From Antarcticimicrobium sediminis (lineage in GTDB: Bacteria; Pseudomonadota; Alphaproteobacteria; Rhodobacterales; Rhodobacteraceae), in assembly GCF_004348975.1 (NCBI RefSeq), contig NZ_SMFP01000006.1, positions 124,001 to 188,000 of the forward strand: a stretch of DNA of 64,000 nt. The letters run 5' to 3'. The translations under genes and the position numbers were made by a program. Below the pieces are notes generated by a model, which worked only from the letters and a program-made list of their open reading frames with translations, was not told the origin of the DNA and searched no databases. Positions 53,299 to 62,645 of the stretch are shown in pieces. Each line of letters begins with the position of its first letter. The first letter of the stretch is position 1.

Positions 53299-53312
53299 CT
53301 GTTGGTTTCCTT

Positions 53313-53915
53313 TTAGTCTTTTGGGTCAGGGGATAGGTGGGTGATCGTTTCTGTCAGCGCCCGTCTGAGGGGGAGGTCGTCGCGCGACAGCTTTGCCAGA
53401 ATTGCGGCGCCCAGCCATTTTGCATAAAGCATCTGGGCCGTGGCATCCGGGTCGACGAATTTGCGCACAGAGGCGTCAGCCCCGCCTTCCCTTAAAAGTT
53501 CGGCGATACGCGCGACCAACTGGCACACGCCCTGATCAAGAACTTCGCGCATTTCATCCGATAGATCGGCGATTTCAGCGGCGAGTTTGACCACAAGGCA
53601 CTTGCTGGCGATCCCCTCGGAATCGGCTTGGGTCAGCCATGCGGCCCAGAAGCGATTCAGCTTCTCTCCGGCGGTCAGCGAGGTGGTGGTGAGCGCATCG
53701 AAACGGGCGAGATAGTCCGTGACATAGTCAAGCAGTAGGGCCTGACCGAAGGCTTCCTTGGAGGGGAAATAATAGTAAAACGAGCCCTTGGGAACTCCGC
53801 TTGCACTGAGAATGCGCGCAATACCAACGCCGCCGAAACCTTGCCGACGCACAAGGTCGCGACCTGCTTCAAGGATCTTGCGCCGTGTCAGATCTGATTT
53901 TGTTGGTTCGTTCAT
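53313..53915 (-). CDS. TetR-family regulator of the MDR oxidoreductase
   Basis: A 200-residue regulator with HTH 'GGVGIARILSASGVPKGSFYYYFPSKEAF' split as the usual helix 2-3 (about residues 24-52). The C-terminal domain is of the TetR_C type with a conserved Cys in ASKCLVVKLAAEIADLS. A matching operator lies just upstream at 53936-53950. It is transcribed together with the oxidoreductase. Confidence 0.88.
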   Translation of the reverse strand: MNEPTKSDLTRRKILEAGRDLVRRQGFGGVGIARILSASGVPKGSFYYYFPSKEAFGQALLLDYVTDYLARFDALTTTSLTAGEKLNRFWAAWLTQADSEGIASKCLVVKLAAEIADLSDEMREVLDQGVCQLVARIAELLREGGADASVRKFVDPDATAQMLYAKWLGAAILAKLSRDDLPLRRALTETITHLSPDPKD

Positions 53916-53935
53916 TTCTGTGACCTAATCTATAA

Positions 53936-53950
53936 TAGACCGGTCGTCTA
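53936..53950. promoter_or_regulatory. TetR-type operator upstream of the regulator gene
   Basis: TAGAC-CGGTC-GTCTA is an inverted repeat of five bases on each side of a five-base centre, 20 bp before the start codon at 53915. TATAAT at 53931-53936 reads on the opposite strand. The site resembles sites of NemR-like electrophile sensors (TAGACC...GGTCTA). Confidence 0.65.
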
Positions 53951-54134
53951 GTTATCTTCACGGGATCGTGTGATGCCCTTTTTCAGGCTGACCCGCATCC
54001 CGAAAAGGGCGGGGACAATCAGGGCCGAAGGCTCTGGTGTTGCGCGGGCCTGCCGCGGCGCGCGCTGTGCTCAGGGTTTCTTGAGACTTGGGCGGCAGCC
54101 TGCCGCAAGTTCAAGCCAAGTCAGGAGATTCAGA

Positions 54135-54401
54135 ATGTCCAATCCCTTCGTTGGGCGCGCGCACGCCTTGTCCGGCCCTGCAACCGACATCCGTCCTGTT
54201 ACCCCCTCTGACAGCACCGACCTCGATGAGGTGGCCGTGGCGCTGTATGTCGAGATTGGTGGCAGCCTTTCGATCGAAACCGTCGCGGGGCAAAGCCGAA
54301 ACGTATACGTCGCTGATTTCTCGATGTTGCCGGTCGGTGTACGCCGGGTGAATCTGACCGGAACCACGGCAAGCGGCATTCATGCGATGGTCCTGGCATG
54401 A
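54135..54401 (+). CDS. Spike base protein, RcGTA Rcc01079-like
   Basis: An 88-residue protein. ATG 54135 follows AGGAGA at 54123-54128; the longer open frame from upstream has no such signal. The sequence (SNPFVGRAHALSGPATDIRP, 'DLDEVAVALYVEIGGSLSIE', 'VGVRRVNLTGTTASGIHAMVL') matches what I recall of the spike base protein family named after Rhodobacter capsulatus rcc01079 (GhsA). In R. capsulatus this protein is part of the head spike of the gene transfer agent. It overlaps the next gene by ATGA. Confidence 0.72.
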   Translation: MSNPFVGRAHALSGPATDIRPVTPSDSTDLDEVAVALYVEIGGSLSIETVAGQSRNVYVADFSMLPVGVRRVNLTGTTASGIHAMVLA

Positions 54402-55645
54402 AGCTGGTCGCCGATATGTCCCTGTGCGGACGGCCGTGGCGACCGCGCCGAGGGATCACGCCGGCCGCATTGGTCTTGGACTTTGCGGCGGGTCGCTATG
54501 CGCCGGGTGCTTTCCCCGACCTCGTATCCTTCACCCGCGCCAGCACGGCCACCTATATCGACAGCACCGGCACGATGCAGACCGCAGCCATTGATGAGCC
54601 CCGCTTTGACCATGACCCGGTGACGCATGAGGCGCTGGGGCTGTTGGTCGAGGAAAGTCGGACGAACCTGATCCCGCACTCTGAGGATTTCACTGATGCA
54701 AGCTGGGGTGTTGGAAGCTCCGGAACTGGTGCAAATCCCATACTAACATCAAATGCTGGTGTAGCGCCTGATGGCACAACCACAGCGGACCAGATCATAT
54801 TCGACAAAGGCGTTGGAGCAGCGGGCGACAGCTATAGCGTCATTGGGTCTAATCTGGCTTCAACCCCCGGCGGGGCGGTCGAAAAATCTGTTTGGCTAAG
54901 TACTATCAGCGGAACAGCTCAAGTTGCATTGAAATCGTTAACGTCCACTAGCGAGTATATGGTGTGCAACGTTACGACTGAATGGCAACGATTTACGCTG
55001 AATACAGTACCGGCAAGTGGCTCAGATGGCCTTCAACTCATTCTTCGGGGCACTTATGGAACGTCAGATAGCGCAACGCTACTGGTTTGGGGCGCTCAAC
55101 TCGAAGTCGGCTCCACCCCATCGTCCTACATCCCCACCAATGGCTCAACGGTTACCCGCGCTGCCGACAGCGTGACCATCCCGGCGGCAAAGCTGCCCTA
55201 CTCTGCGGTTGCCATGAGTATCGCGATGGAAGGGCGGATGTCCTATGCGGATAATAGCTTGTCCTTTTCTACGGTGGTGCTTTCCGAATGGCAGAAAGAC
55301 ACTGGAAATGAGCTTACCGCAAGGATCTCAACGTACGGCTCCGCAACTGGGTATCTCCAAGTATTTAACCGAGTTGGTGGGACAGCTTACGCCACCGCGT
55401 CTTCCGACAACTACTTCTCACCTGGAGTAGATATTTCGTTCTCTATTGCAGGGCGATTCACTGCGAATGCGGTTAACGGAGCTGTTGACGGAGCAGCGTT
55501 TACGGAAAACACATCAGCCACTGCGCTTCCTGATCTCACTAGCGTCGATCTCAAATTGGCCCCGACCTTCATGGGCACGATCAAGTCGTTCCGCATGTGG
55601 GCAACAGACATCGGCGATACCGGTATTGAAGAGGCCACATCATGA
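54398..55645 (+). CDS. Phage/GTA head-spike fibre-like protein
   Basis: A 415-residue protein. The N-terminal part has the head-spike fibre signature 'FTRASTATYIDSTGT', 'PRFDHDPVTHEALGLLVEES' and RTNLIPHSEDFTDASW. The rest is Ser/Thr/Gly-rich and beta-strand-rich with a carbohydrate-binding-like middle ('AQLEVGSTPSSYIPTNGST') and a LamG-like end. From about 54700 to 55560 the GC content is visibly lower than in neighbouring genes, consistent with a swapped receptor-binding part. In R. capsulatus the equivalent GhsB binds the capsule of recipient cells. Confidence 0.7.
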   Translation: MKLVADMSLCGRPWRPRRGITPAALVLDFAAGRYAPGAFPDLVSFTRASTATYIDSTGTMQTAAIDEPRFDHDPVTHEALGLLVEESRTNLIPHSEDFTDASWGVGSSGTGANPILTSNAGVAPDGTTTADQIIFDKGVGAAGDSYSVIGSNLASTPGGAVEKSVWLSTISGTAQVALKSLTSTSEYMVCNVTTEWQRFTLNTVPASGSDGLQLILRGTYGTSDSATLLVWGAQLEVGSTPSSYIPTNGSTVTRAADSVTIPAAKLPYSAVAMSIAMEGRMSYADNSLSFSTVVLSEWQKDTGNELTARISTYGSATGYLQVFNRVGGTAYATASSDNYFSPGVDISFSIAGRFTANAVNGAVDGAAFTENTSATALPDLTSVDLKLAPTFMGTIKSFRMWATDIGDTGIEEATS

Positions 55646-56049
55646 TCCCCCGCGTTGATGCCATCTTGCACATCGCTTCTGTGCCTGACCTGATCACCTA
55701 TTTCGCGGCGAATGCGCCGCAGCATCTGGACTTGGAGGCCAGCCCACCGGTGATCATCGGGTTTGACCGGACGCCCGTGGCCTTCTCTGGCGCTGCCGGG
55801 CTGGTCTATCTCCGCATCCTTTCGGATCGTGTCGCTGACTGGACGGGCATCCCCGGCGTGACCATCCTCGCCCAGTCCCCCTGCACCGGACCGGATACGC
55901 CAGATGACGTCTATGCCACCCTGTTCGCGGACGCGGCGATGACAGCGCTGTATGATGCAGTGTATGACAGGACACCCGTTGAGGTGGACGACGGGGCGGG
56001 CGGCACGGTGACCGTCACGCCGCCAGAGCGGTTTGGCCAGATGGGGTAA
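55642..56049 (+). CDS. Uncharacterised protein of the head-spike operon
   Basis: A 135-residue protein overlapping the spike gene by ATGA. It has no signal peptide. Its sequence ('DGAGGTVTVTPPERFGQMG' at the C-terminus) is not one I recognise. The context suggests a phage or GTA accessory or assembly protein. It ends 31 bp before the convergent sugar transferase gene. Confidence 0.6.
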   Translation: MIPRVDAILHIASVPDLITYFAANAPQHLDLEASPPVIIGFDRTPVAFSGAAGLVYLRILSDRVADWTGIPGVTILAQSPCTGPDTPDDVYATLFADAAMTALYDAVYDRTPVEVDDGAGGTVTVTPPERFGQMG

Positions 56050-56080
56050 GTAACCGTGGCTGCTGGGTGCGCGCGTGCGG

Positions 56081-57238
56081 TTAGTGAGAGGGGGCCAGCG
56101 CATGGCGCAAAATGGTCAGACGGCGGTTGATCGCGCGGAAGCTTCTGACCAAGCCCCCTCGCACCGAAATATACACCAGCACATAAAGGGAGAAGGCCAG
56201 AAACGCCCAAAGGTTATTCGTCGCGGTCAGTACCGCGATAATACCCGGCGCGACGAAGAGCGGGACCATAACTGCGGTCGCAAGCGAGTTCGCCACGACA
56301 AGGCGTTGCCCCGCCGGCAGGTTCGCCCGGATGACCCGCATCACCACATGATGAAAATGCATGCGGTCTGGCGCACTTGCCGGCGTCCGGTTGATGAGGC
56401 GCCGCAAGACGGCCGCGCCGGTATCCATCACCGGCCAGAACGCGGCCATCAGCACTGCCCAGGGTGACACTTCGGGATTGCGCGCCATCAACAGGACGGC
56501 GATCCAGGCGATCAGGTGACCCAGTGTATAGGCCCCGGCATCGCCCAGAAACAATCGTCCCAGTGGATAGTTCAAGACAAGGACACCCGCCACGCAGAGA
56601 ACCAGCGCGGCCGCGATGGTGGCCGTCAACTGGTCGCCCATGTTGACGGCGATCATCCCGAGCGCGCAGGCCGCGACGATTCCGATGCTCATGGCAAGCC
56701 CGTTCAACCCGTCGACCAGGTTAAAGGCGTGGGAAACACCTGCCGTGGCGAAGACCGTGAACAGGACGCCGACGGGCCAATACCGCATGATCCCGTCCAA
56801 GGCTGGTATTCCGAGCGTGGGAATGTGATACCCGGTCAACAGGATCATCAGTGCGCTGCTGGCCATGGCGGCAAACAGACGTGTGCGCGGGCTGGCGCCG
56901 ACATTGAGATCTTCCATCAAACCAGCGCTGAACACCGGAATGCAGGAGCACAGGAGCATCCAGAGGTATCTGGACGATTCCGGAGGGGCCAAGACTGCTG
57001 CGGCAAGCATGCCAAACATCAGCGCGATACCACCGACGCGCGGCGTCGGGGCCGTATGGACGCTTTGCACTTCTAGCTTGGCATGGCCGCGCGACGTCCG
57101 CGACAGATGCAAATCGCGGGTCGAGACGATGACAACTGAGGCCAGAAGGCTAAGTGCGCCTGCCCCCCAGAACTCAGCAACGCTTTGAAAAAATAATCTC
57201 GACATGGGATGTGCAATGAAATCCGAATTGAGAGACAT
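56081..57238 (-). CDS. Undecaprenyl-phosphate sugar-1-phosphate transferase (WecA/MraY family)
   Basis: A 385-residue membrane protein with about 11 helices. It carries the family motifs: 'PTPRVGGIALMFGMLAAA', the Asp region 'FSAGLMEDLNVGASPRTRL', FNLVDGLNGLAMSIGI, 'GRLFLGDAGAYTLGHLIAW' and DRMHFHHVV. Such enzymes start synthesis of O-antigen, capsule or exopolysaccharide by loading a sugar phosphate on the lipid carrier. A start at M12 (MSRLFF, 57205) is possible. It is convergent with the spike genes. Confidence 0.88.
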   Translation of the reverse strand: MSLNSDFIAHPMSRLFFQSVAEFWGAGALSLLASVVIVSTRDLHLSRTSRGHAKLEVQSVHTAPTPRVGGIALMFGMLAAAVLAPPESSRYLWMLLCSCIPVFSAGLMEDLNVGASPRTRLFAAMASSALMILLTGYHIPTLGIPALDGIMRYWPVGVLFTVFATAGVSHAFNLVDGLNGLAMSIGIVAACALGMIAVNMGDQLTATIAAALVLCVAGVLVLNYPLGRLFLGDAGAYTLGHLIAWIAVLLMARNPEVSPWAVLMAAFWPVMDTGAAVLRRLINRTPASAPDRMHFHHVVMRVIRANLPAGQRLVVANSLATAVMVPLFVAPGIIAVLTATNNLWAFLAFSLYVLVYISVRGGLVRSFRAINRRLTILRHALAPSH

Positions 57239-57732
57239 CCGTTCGAGTGTTGGTCGAACGGGTCTGGTTGGCCAGATTGTCTCGTAACTGGTTATTTTAA
57301 GGGGACAATCATGTTGGTTAAAGGTTTTGGATTGATGTTGATCAAGGGGTGTGGGTGTTCATATAAGATGCTTTTGGGCCGAATCGCAGTGTCAAAGTGA
57401 TACTATTGGCCTCACCGACGTCTGGCAACCCATCCCTCTCCCCTGTGGGGTTTTAGGGAATTTTATACACGTTATGGGGGAATTTTGCCGCGGAGGCGCC
57501 TAGAGTGGCGCTGGTGCGCTCAGATCCTTGGCGTGTGGCTCACGCGGGGCGCTCACTGCGGGACGCGGGCCTTAGACCGGAAACGCGCCTTGCTTGAAAA
57601 CCGTTAACGCGTCTATTATGTGACAAGGTCCCGAAACTTGTGTCGGTGGCGTCGGTTCCGTTTGCAAATCACGACTTGGATGTCGTGTCGGACATTGGTG
57701 TCACCGCTTGAACTCTAGGAGGACGGTCAGCT
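57239..57732. other. Long intergenic region with AT-rich and short hairpin elements
   Basis: No gene is supported in these 494 bases. CCCC-TGT-GGGG followed by TTTT (57440-57454) is a weak terminator-like hairpin. GGGAATTTT occurs at 57457-57465 and again at 57478-57486. AGGAGG (57717-57722) is the ribosome binding site of the next gene. The length suggests promoters for both the transferase gene and the small HTH gene. Confidence 0.45.
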
Positions 57733-58056
57733 TTGATAAACGATAGCATTTTTCACCTGGCCAAGCTCTATGAGTTGATCACCTCGATGGAGCAGGATCT
57801 GGGGCTGGACACCCTTTCCGAGGATGAGCGGGCGCTGATCTATGCCATCACATCGGTGACCGACGCGAAGAAAAGCGCGTTCCTGAGCTCTGATATCAAG
57901 AAGCATCTTTTGTGCGGGAGGATGTCGAACCCGACCTTCTATCGGAATCTCAAACGTCTGTTGGAGCGCGGAATTATCAAAAATGCGCTTGGGAAAAAGA
58001 CCGGTCTGTATGAAGTCGCGGATGACGCCTTTTTTCCGGCAAGGCCGCCCGCCTGA
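57733..58056 (+). CDS. Small winged-helix DNA-binding protein
   Basis: A 107-residue protein with start TTG 57733 behind AGGAGG (57717-57722). The sequence 'LSEDERALIYAITSVTDAK', 'LSSDIKKHLLCGRMSNPTFYRNLKRLLERGIIKN' (a helix-turn-helix followed by a wing, about residues 50-90) looks like a MarR/IclR-type winged helix. No ligand domain is present. A start at ATG 57786 is possible. It lies near a polysaccharide gene and may regulate surface polysaccharide, but that is a guess. Confidence 0.65.
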   Translation: MINDSIFHLAKLYELITSMEQDLGLDTLSEDERALIYAITSVTDAKKSAFLSSDIKKHLLCGRMSNPTFYRNLKRLLERGIIKNALGKKTGLYEVADDAFFPARPPA

Positions 58057-58504
58057 ACGCATCGTATCGTATCGGGCATCTTGGACCGCCGCAGCCCCCA
58101 TGACCTTTGATGGCGTGGTGCACGGTCAGCTGCCTTGAATTGCCGCTTTGTTCGTCGGCCCTTCCTCCTCCGGCGCGCTGAGGGGAGATCTCTCCCCCTG
58201 TACGTCCCTGAGCGGTGAGCTTCGCTGCGTCACGCGCTCCTGATCGTTGATGCGTGTTCCGCTGTGAGACTTCGGCCGTGTCGGTGTTCCCGACGGGGCG
58301 GTCTCGTGTTCCAGCTTTTGCACATATTTTCATCGAAGAACGGCATCTTCGTGATGCAATGCGTCTATCGTGCTGCTCTCGTAAAATAGTTTGTTTCTTG
58401 TGAATTGATAACTTGGGTGGTTTGTGAAACAACGCTCGGTAGAAGTGCGTTTTTCAGTTATCTCCAGTGTGCGTCACGGTGAGATAACGAACAAGTGGGG
58501 TAAT
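58057..58504. other. Intergenic region without recognised gene
   Basis: No conserved frame or strong hairpin is seen in these 448 bases. The last 130 bases are AT-rich and probably hold the promoter of the membrane protein gene at 58505. The upstream extension of that frame (58424-58504) has no family similarity. Confidence 0.4.
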
Positions 58505-59116
58505 ATGCGCGTCTCTCAAGCTGCGTTCCTGGCGATCTTGATCTCCGGGCTATATCTCTTCGTGTTTGTTGTGATGTTCTGGGGGCTGATGCCCGTTCAG
58601 GCCGCTGTCGCCGGAAAGTATTTCGCCTTTGCTCAGGTCATCAGCCTCGTGGCGCTGACGCATGGTGTCCGGGTGGTCGCAACATGGTTGTTCCGATGGA
58701 AGGCCATCTTTTTTCTGGCCCCGGGTGTGGCGGCGCAGGTGCTGATATTGGGCCGTTACTTTGCCCTTTCGCCCGAAGAGCTAACCTTGATGTTCTTCTC
58801 CTTCACTACATCCAGTTTCTTTGCGTTCGAAACATTCCGCGCCTTGGGTGTGTGTGTCTATTCAAAGGCCGCGAGCCGGTCGGACTGGCGGGCGCTGATG
58901 GGGGTCGGAATGCTTGCCACGTTCATTAATACGGCTTTCCTGACGCAGATCGACTTGGGCTTTGCTAATCCCAACTTCTCGGTCTGGTTTGGGCTCAATC
59001 TGATCATTGGCGGGGTGTTGGGTCTGTTCGTCTGCTTGCTGCTGCTTCGGGTTGCACTGCGCCGTTTTGTTGGGGCTCCTGACCTCTTTCGTCGCAACAG
59101 CCCCCTACGGTCCTGA
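58505..59116 (+). CDS. Five- to six-helix membrane protein, unknown function
   Basis: A 203-residue hydrophobic protein with helices at about residues 5-27, 36-60, 65-84, 88-110, 130-150 and 160-185. It has no recognisable motif. ATG 58505 is used because GGGGTAAT precedes it and because the hydrophobic part begins here; an ATG/GTG further upstream would add 27 polar residues. No partner gene is evident. Confidence 0.6.
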   Translation: MRVSQAAFLAILISGLYLFVFVVMFWGLMPVQAAVAGKYFAFAQVISLVALTHGVRVVATWLFRWKAIFFLAPGVAAQVLILGRYFALSPEELTLMFFSFTTSSFFAFETFRALGVCVYSKAASRSDWRALMGVGMLATFINTAFLTQIDLGFANPNFSVWFGLNLIIGGVLGLFVCLLLLRVALRRFVGAPDLFRRNSPLRS

Positions 59117-59289
59117 CCTGTTGCCGGTCAGTCAGCCGGTGTCGCTCGGGGGGCTTTTTCGTGAGGGGCGCGGGACCGCGGGGCGACAGAAGAACACCGG
59201 CATCCCAGCCGCGATAGGCGCCTTTTTAACATATCGTTTCATCAGCAATCCGCTACACTTCCCCTGATTTGTCCACGGGGAAAGACCAG

Positions 59290-61071
59290 ATGCGCCGGAT
59301 CATGATCGTCATCGGGGCCTGCTTGGCCCTGTCCGCGCCGCTTGCGGCCCAGCAAACCACCGATGCCGTCGCGCCAGAAGCGGCGACCGGCGGGGCGATC
59401 ATTGCAACCTCTGCTGCTGTTGCCGCATCTCTCGCGGAAAAACAGGCGGGCCGCCCGGTCACCGCCGAAACCTGGATGATCGCCGCCGCCAACCCTTATG
59501 CGGCCGAGGCCGGGGCGGCGATCCTGCGCGACGGGGGTAGCGCCGCCGATGCCATGGTCGCGGTGCAAACCGTGCTGGGGCTGGTCGAACCGCAAAGCTC
59601 CGGTTTGGGTGGCGGGGCCTTTCTGGTCTGGTACGATGCGGCAACAGGCGCGCTGAGCACGCTTGACGGGCGCGAAACCGCCCCCCTTGCCGCGCGCCCG
59701 ACGCTGTTTCAGGACGCCGCTGGCGAACCGCTCACCTTCTACGACGCGGTGGTTGGGGGTCGCTCGGTCGGTACGCCGGGTACCCCCGCGCTGCTGGCCG
59801 AGGCGCATCGCCGCTGGGGGCGCACGCCTTGGCCCGCGCTGTTTCAAGATGCCATCACCTTGGCCGAACAGGGCTTTCCGGTCTCGCCGCGTCTGGCCGA
59901 GCTGGTCGCCGGGGATGCCGAGCGGCTGGCGCGGTTTCCGGGCACAGCCGCCTATTTTCTGCCCGGTGGCAAGCCGCTGGCCGAAGGACAGCTGCTGAAA
60001 AACCCCGCCTACGGCGATACCCTGCGCCAACTGGCAGCCACCGGGGTGGACGCCTTTTATACCGGCCCCATCGCGGCGGATATCGTGCAAACGGTGCAGG
60101 GGGCGTCGGGCAATCCCGGCGTGTTGTCGCAGATCGATCTGGCGCTGTATCAGGTCCGCGAACGCCCGCCGGTTTGCGTCTCCTACCGCGCGCATGAGGT
60201 CTGCGGCATGGGGCCGCCGTCCTCCGGGGCGCTCACCCTCGGTCAGATCCTTGGCATGCTGGAAACCCACGATCTGCCCGGCCCGCAAAGCCCGGAGGCG
60301 TGGCGCTTGATCGGCGATGCCTCCCGGCTCGCCTTTGCGGATCGGGGCCGCTACATCGCCGACAGCGATTTCACCCCGGTGCCGAGCAAGGGGTTGCTTG
60401 ATCCGGCCTATCTGCGCGCCCGTTCCAGCCTGCTTTCCGGCGATGACGCGCTGCCCGAAGTCGCCCCGGGCCAGCCAGCGTTCGATCACGCGCTGAACTT
60501 GGCCGATGATGAGGCGATCGAGTTTCCCTCGACCTCGCATATCTCGATCGTGGACCGCTACGGCAACGCCCTGTCGATGACCACCACCATCGAAAACGCC
60601 TTTGGCTCGCGGCTGATGGTGCGGGGGTTTCTGCTTAACAACGAACTTACCGATTTCTCCTTTCGCAGCCATCGCGACGGGGTGCCCATCGCCAACCGGG
60701 TGGAACCGGGCAAGCGCCCGCGCTCCTCGATGGCGCCCACCATCGTGATGAAGGACGGCCGTCCGGTGCTTGTTCTCGGCTCCCCCGGTGGCAGCCGCAT
60801 CATCGGCTATGTGGCGCAGGTGGTGATCGCCTGGCTCGACTGGGGGCTTGATGTGCAGCAGGCGGTGGCGCTGCCCCATGCGGTCAACCGGTTCGGCACC
60901 TATGACCTTGAGGCCGGAACGCAGGCCGAGGCGCTGTTCGCCCCGCTCGAGGCGCTGGGCTATGAGGTCAAGGCGCGTGACCTGAATTCCGGCCTGCATG
61001 CCATCGCGATTGGCGAGACCTTGCAGGGCGGTGCCGATCCGCGCCGCGAGGGGATCGCGCTGGGCGGCTGA
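59290..61071 (+). CDS. ggt: Gamma-glutamyltransferase, exported
   Basis: A 593-residue enzyme with a signal peptide (RRIMIVIGACLALSAPLAA). It has 'MIAAANPYAAEAGAAILRDG', GLVEPQSSGLGGGAFLVWYD and the processing site STSHISIVDRYGNALSMTTT, with Thr415 as nucleophile. 'LLNNELTDFS' and 'GSPGGSRIIGYVAQVVIAW' complete the active-site region. It splits glutathione and other gamma-glutamyl compounds in the periplasm. It is distinct from the shorter, signal-less enzyme at 9024-10613. GGGGAAAG before ATG 59290 supports the start. Confidence 0.93.
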   Translation: MRRIMIVIGACLALSAPLAAQQTTDAVAPEAATGGAIIATSAAVAASLAEKQAGRPVTAETWMIAAANPYAAEAGAAILRDGGSAADAMVAVQTVLGLVEPQSSGLGGGAFLVWYDAATGALSTLDGRETAPLAARPTLFQDAAGEPLTFYDAVVGGRSVGTPGTPALLAEAHRRWGRTPWPALFQDAITLAEQGFPVSPRLAELVAGDAERLARFPGTAAYFLPGGKPLAEGQLLKNPAYGDTLRQLAATGVDAFYTGPIAADIVQTVQGASGNPGVLSQIDLALYQVRERPPVCVSYRAHEVCGMGPPSSGALTLGQILGMLETHDLPGPQSPEAWRLIGDASRLAFADRGRYIADSDFTPVPSKGLLDPAYLRARSSLLSGDDALPEVAPGQPAFDHALNLADDEAIEFPSTSHISIVDRYGNALSMTTTIENAFGSRLMVRGFLLNNELTDFSFRSHRDGVPIANRVEPGKRPRSSMAPTIVMKDGRPVLVLGSPGGSRIIGYVAQVVIAWLDWGLDVQQAVALPHAVNRFGTYDLEAGTQAEALFAPLEALGYEVKARDLNSGLHAIAIGETLQGGADPRREGIALGG

Positions 61072-61161
61072 ACCGCGCGCCCCATCTTGCCCCTGCCGGG
61101 TGGATGGGGCAGGGTCTGGCGCGAATTATCGATAACGACCTACCCCGAAAAGGAGCCGAGC

Positions 61162-62559
61162 ATGGTCCAGGCCACAGCGCTGCCGCGCAATGAAACCGGA
61201 ATAGAAACCGTTGTGGGCATTCTCAAGCAGCGCTTCGGAGATCGCTGCCAGACCGGAGCGTCGATCCGCGAACAGCACGGCCACACCACGACCTATATCG
61301 AGAATCAGCTGCCCGATGCCGTGGTCTTTCCCCACAGCGCCGAAGAGGTCTCCGAGATCGTCAAAACCTGTGCCCTGCACAAGGTCCCGGTGATCCCCTT
61401 CGGCACTGGCACCTCGCTTGAGGGGCATGTGAACGCCCCCGCTGGTGGCATCTCGGTCGACCTGATGCAGATGAACAAGATCCTAGCCGTGCATGCCAGC
61501 GATCTTGACTGCGTCGTGCAGCCCGGCGTCACGCGCGAAGATCTGAATACCCATCTGCGCGACCAAGGCCTGTTCTTTCCCATTGATCCCGGTGCCAATG
61601 CCTCGCTTGGCGGCATGGCCTCGACCCGCGCCTCGGGCACCAATGCGGTGCGTTATGGCACCATGAAGGACAACGTCCTCGCGCTGCAGGTGGTGATGCC
61701 TGATGGGGAAATCATCCGCACCGCGCAGCGGGCCAAGAAAAGCTCGGCCGGCTATGACCTCACCCGCCTGATGGTCGGGGCCGAGGGCACGCTTGGCCTG
61801 ATCACCGAGGTGACGCTGCGCCTGCAAGGCATCCCCGAGGCGATCTCCTCGGCGCGCTGCTCGTTTCCCAGCATCGACGCCGCCTGTCAGGCGGTGATGA
61901 TGACGATCCAATACGGCATCCCGGTCGCCCGGATCGAACTTCTGGACGCGCTCAGCGTCAGCGCCGCCAATGTCTATTCCAAGCTCGACCTGCCGGAAAC
62001 GCCGCTGCTGCTGCTGGAATTTCACGGCTCGGAGCGCGGCGTGGTGGAACAGGCCGAAACCTTTGGCACCATCGCCGAGGAGTTCGGCGGCAGCGATTTC
62101 GCCGCCACCACCAGCACCGAAGAGCGCAACAAACTGTGGCAGGCCCGCCATGACATGTATTGGGCCAGCCATGGGCTGCGTCCCGGCGCCAAGGGGCTGT
62201 CGACCGATATCTGCGTGCCGATCTCGAAACTGGCGGAATGTGTCACCGCCGCGGCGGACAAGGCCGAAGAGATGGGGCTGATTTCCCCCATCGTCGGCCA
62301 TGTCGGCGACGGCAATTTCCACTGCCTGCCGCTGATCGACATGGACAACCCCGAAGAGATCGCCAAGGCCGAGGAATTCGTCGGCTGGCTGAACGATCTG
62401 GCGATCTCGATGGACGGCACCTGCACCGGCGAACACGGTATCGGGCAGGGCAAGCGCCCCTATCTGCTCAAGGAGCTTGGCCCGGCGATGAAATACATGG
62501 CCGCGATCAAATCGGCGCTCGATCCTGACAATATCATGAACCCGGGCAAGATCATCTGA
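61162..62559 (+). CDS. FAD-linked D-lactate/2-hydroxyacid dehydrogenase (GlcD/LDHD family)
   Basis: A 465-residue flavoprotein. The FAD-binding domain has 'VIPFGTGTSLEGHVNAPAGG', 'PGVTREDLNTHLRDQGLFFP', PGANASLGGMASTRASGTNA and 'YDLTRLMVGAEGTLGLITEV'. The C-terminal catalytic part has HVGDGNFHCLPLID and 'GTCTGEHGIGQGKR' with the conserved His residues. It oxidises D-lactate or a similar 2-hydroxyacid and donates electrons to cytochrome c or quinone. ATG 61162 (MVQATALPRN) follows AAGGAG; the frame is open upstream. Confidence 0.9.
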   Translation: MVQATALPRNETGIETVVGILKQRFGDRCQTGASIREQHGHTTTYIENQLPDAVVFPHSAEEVSEIVKTCALHKVPVIPFGTGTSLEGHVNAPAGGISVDLMQMNKILAVHASDLDCVVQPGVTREDLNTHLRDQGLFFPIDPGANASLGGMASTRASGTNAVRYGTMKDNVLALQVVMPDGEIIRTAQRAKKSSAGYDLTRLMVGAEGTLGLITEVTLRLQGIPEAISSARCSFPSIDAACQAVMMTIQYGIPVARIELLDALSVSAANVYSKLDLPETPLLLLEFHGSERGVVEQAETFGTIAEEFGGSDFAATTSTEERNKLWQARHDMYWASHGLRPGAKGLSTDICVPISKLAECVTAAADKAEEMGLISPIVGHVGDGNFHCLPLIDMDNPEEIAKAEEFVGWLNDLAISMDGTCTGEHGIGQGKRPYLLKELGPAMKYMAAIKSALDPDNIMNPGKII

Positions 62560-62566
62560 TCTGGGC

Positions 62567-62594
62567 TTGGCGCCCTCACAGGGGGGGGCGCCAA
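62567..62594 (+). terminator. Hairpin after the D-lactate dehydrogenase gene
   Basis: TTGGCGCCC 62567-62575 pairs exactly with GGGCGCCAA 62586-62594, 8 bp after the stop codon. The loop is ten bases. There is no T tract. Confidence 0.6.
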
Positions 62595-62645
62595 CGACGG
62601 GGCGAGGTTGCGCGCCCTTCGCAGGGGCAGGTCAGCCGCGACTGC

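Noticed and set aside
59242-60999. 585-codon minus-strand open frame
   Set aside because: It is antisense to the exported gamma-glutamyltransferase gene.
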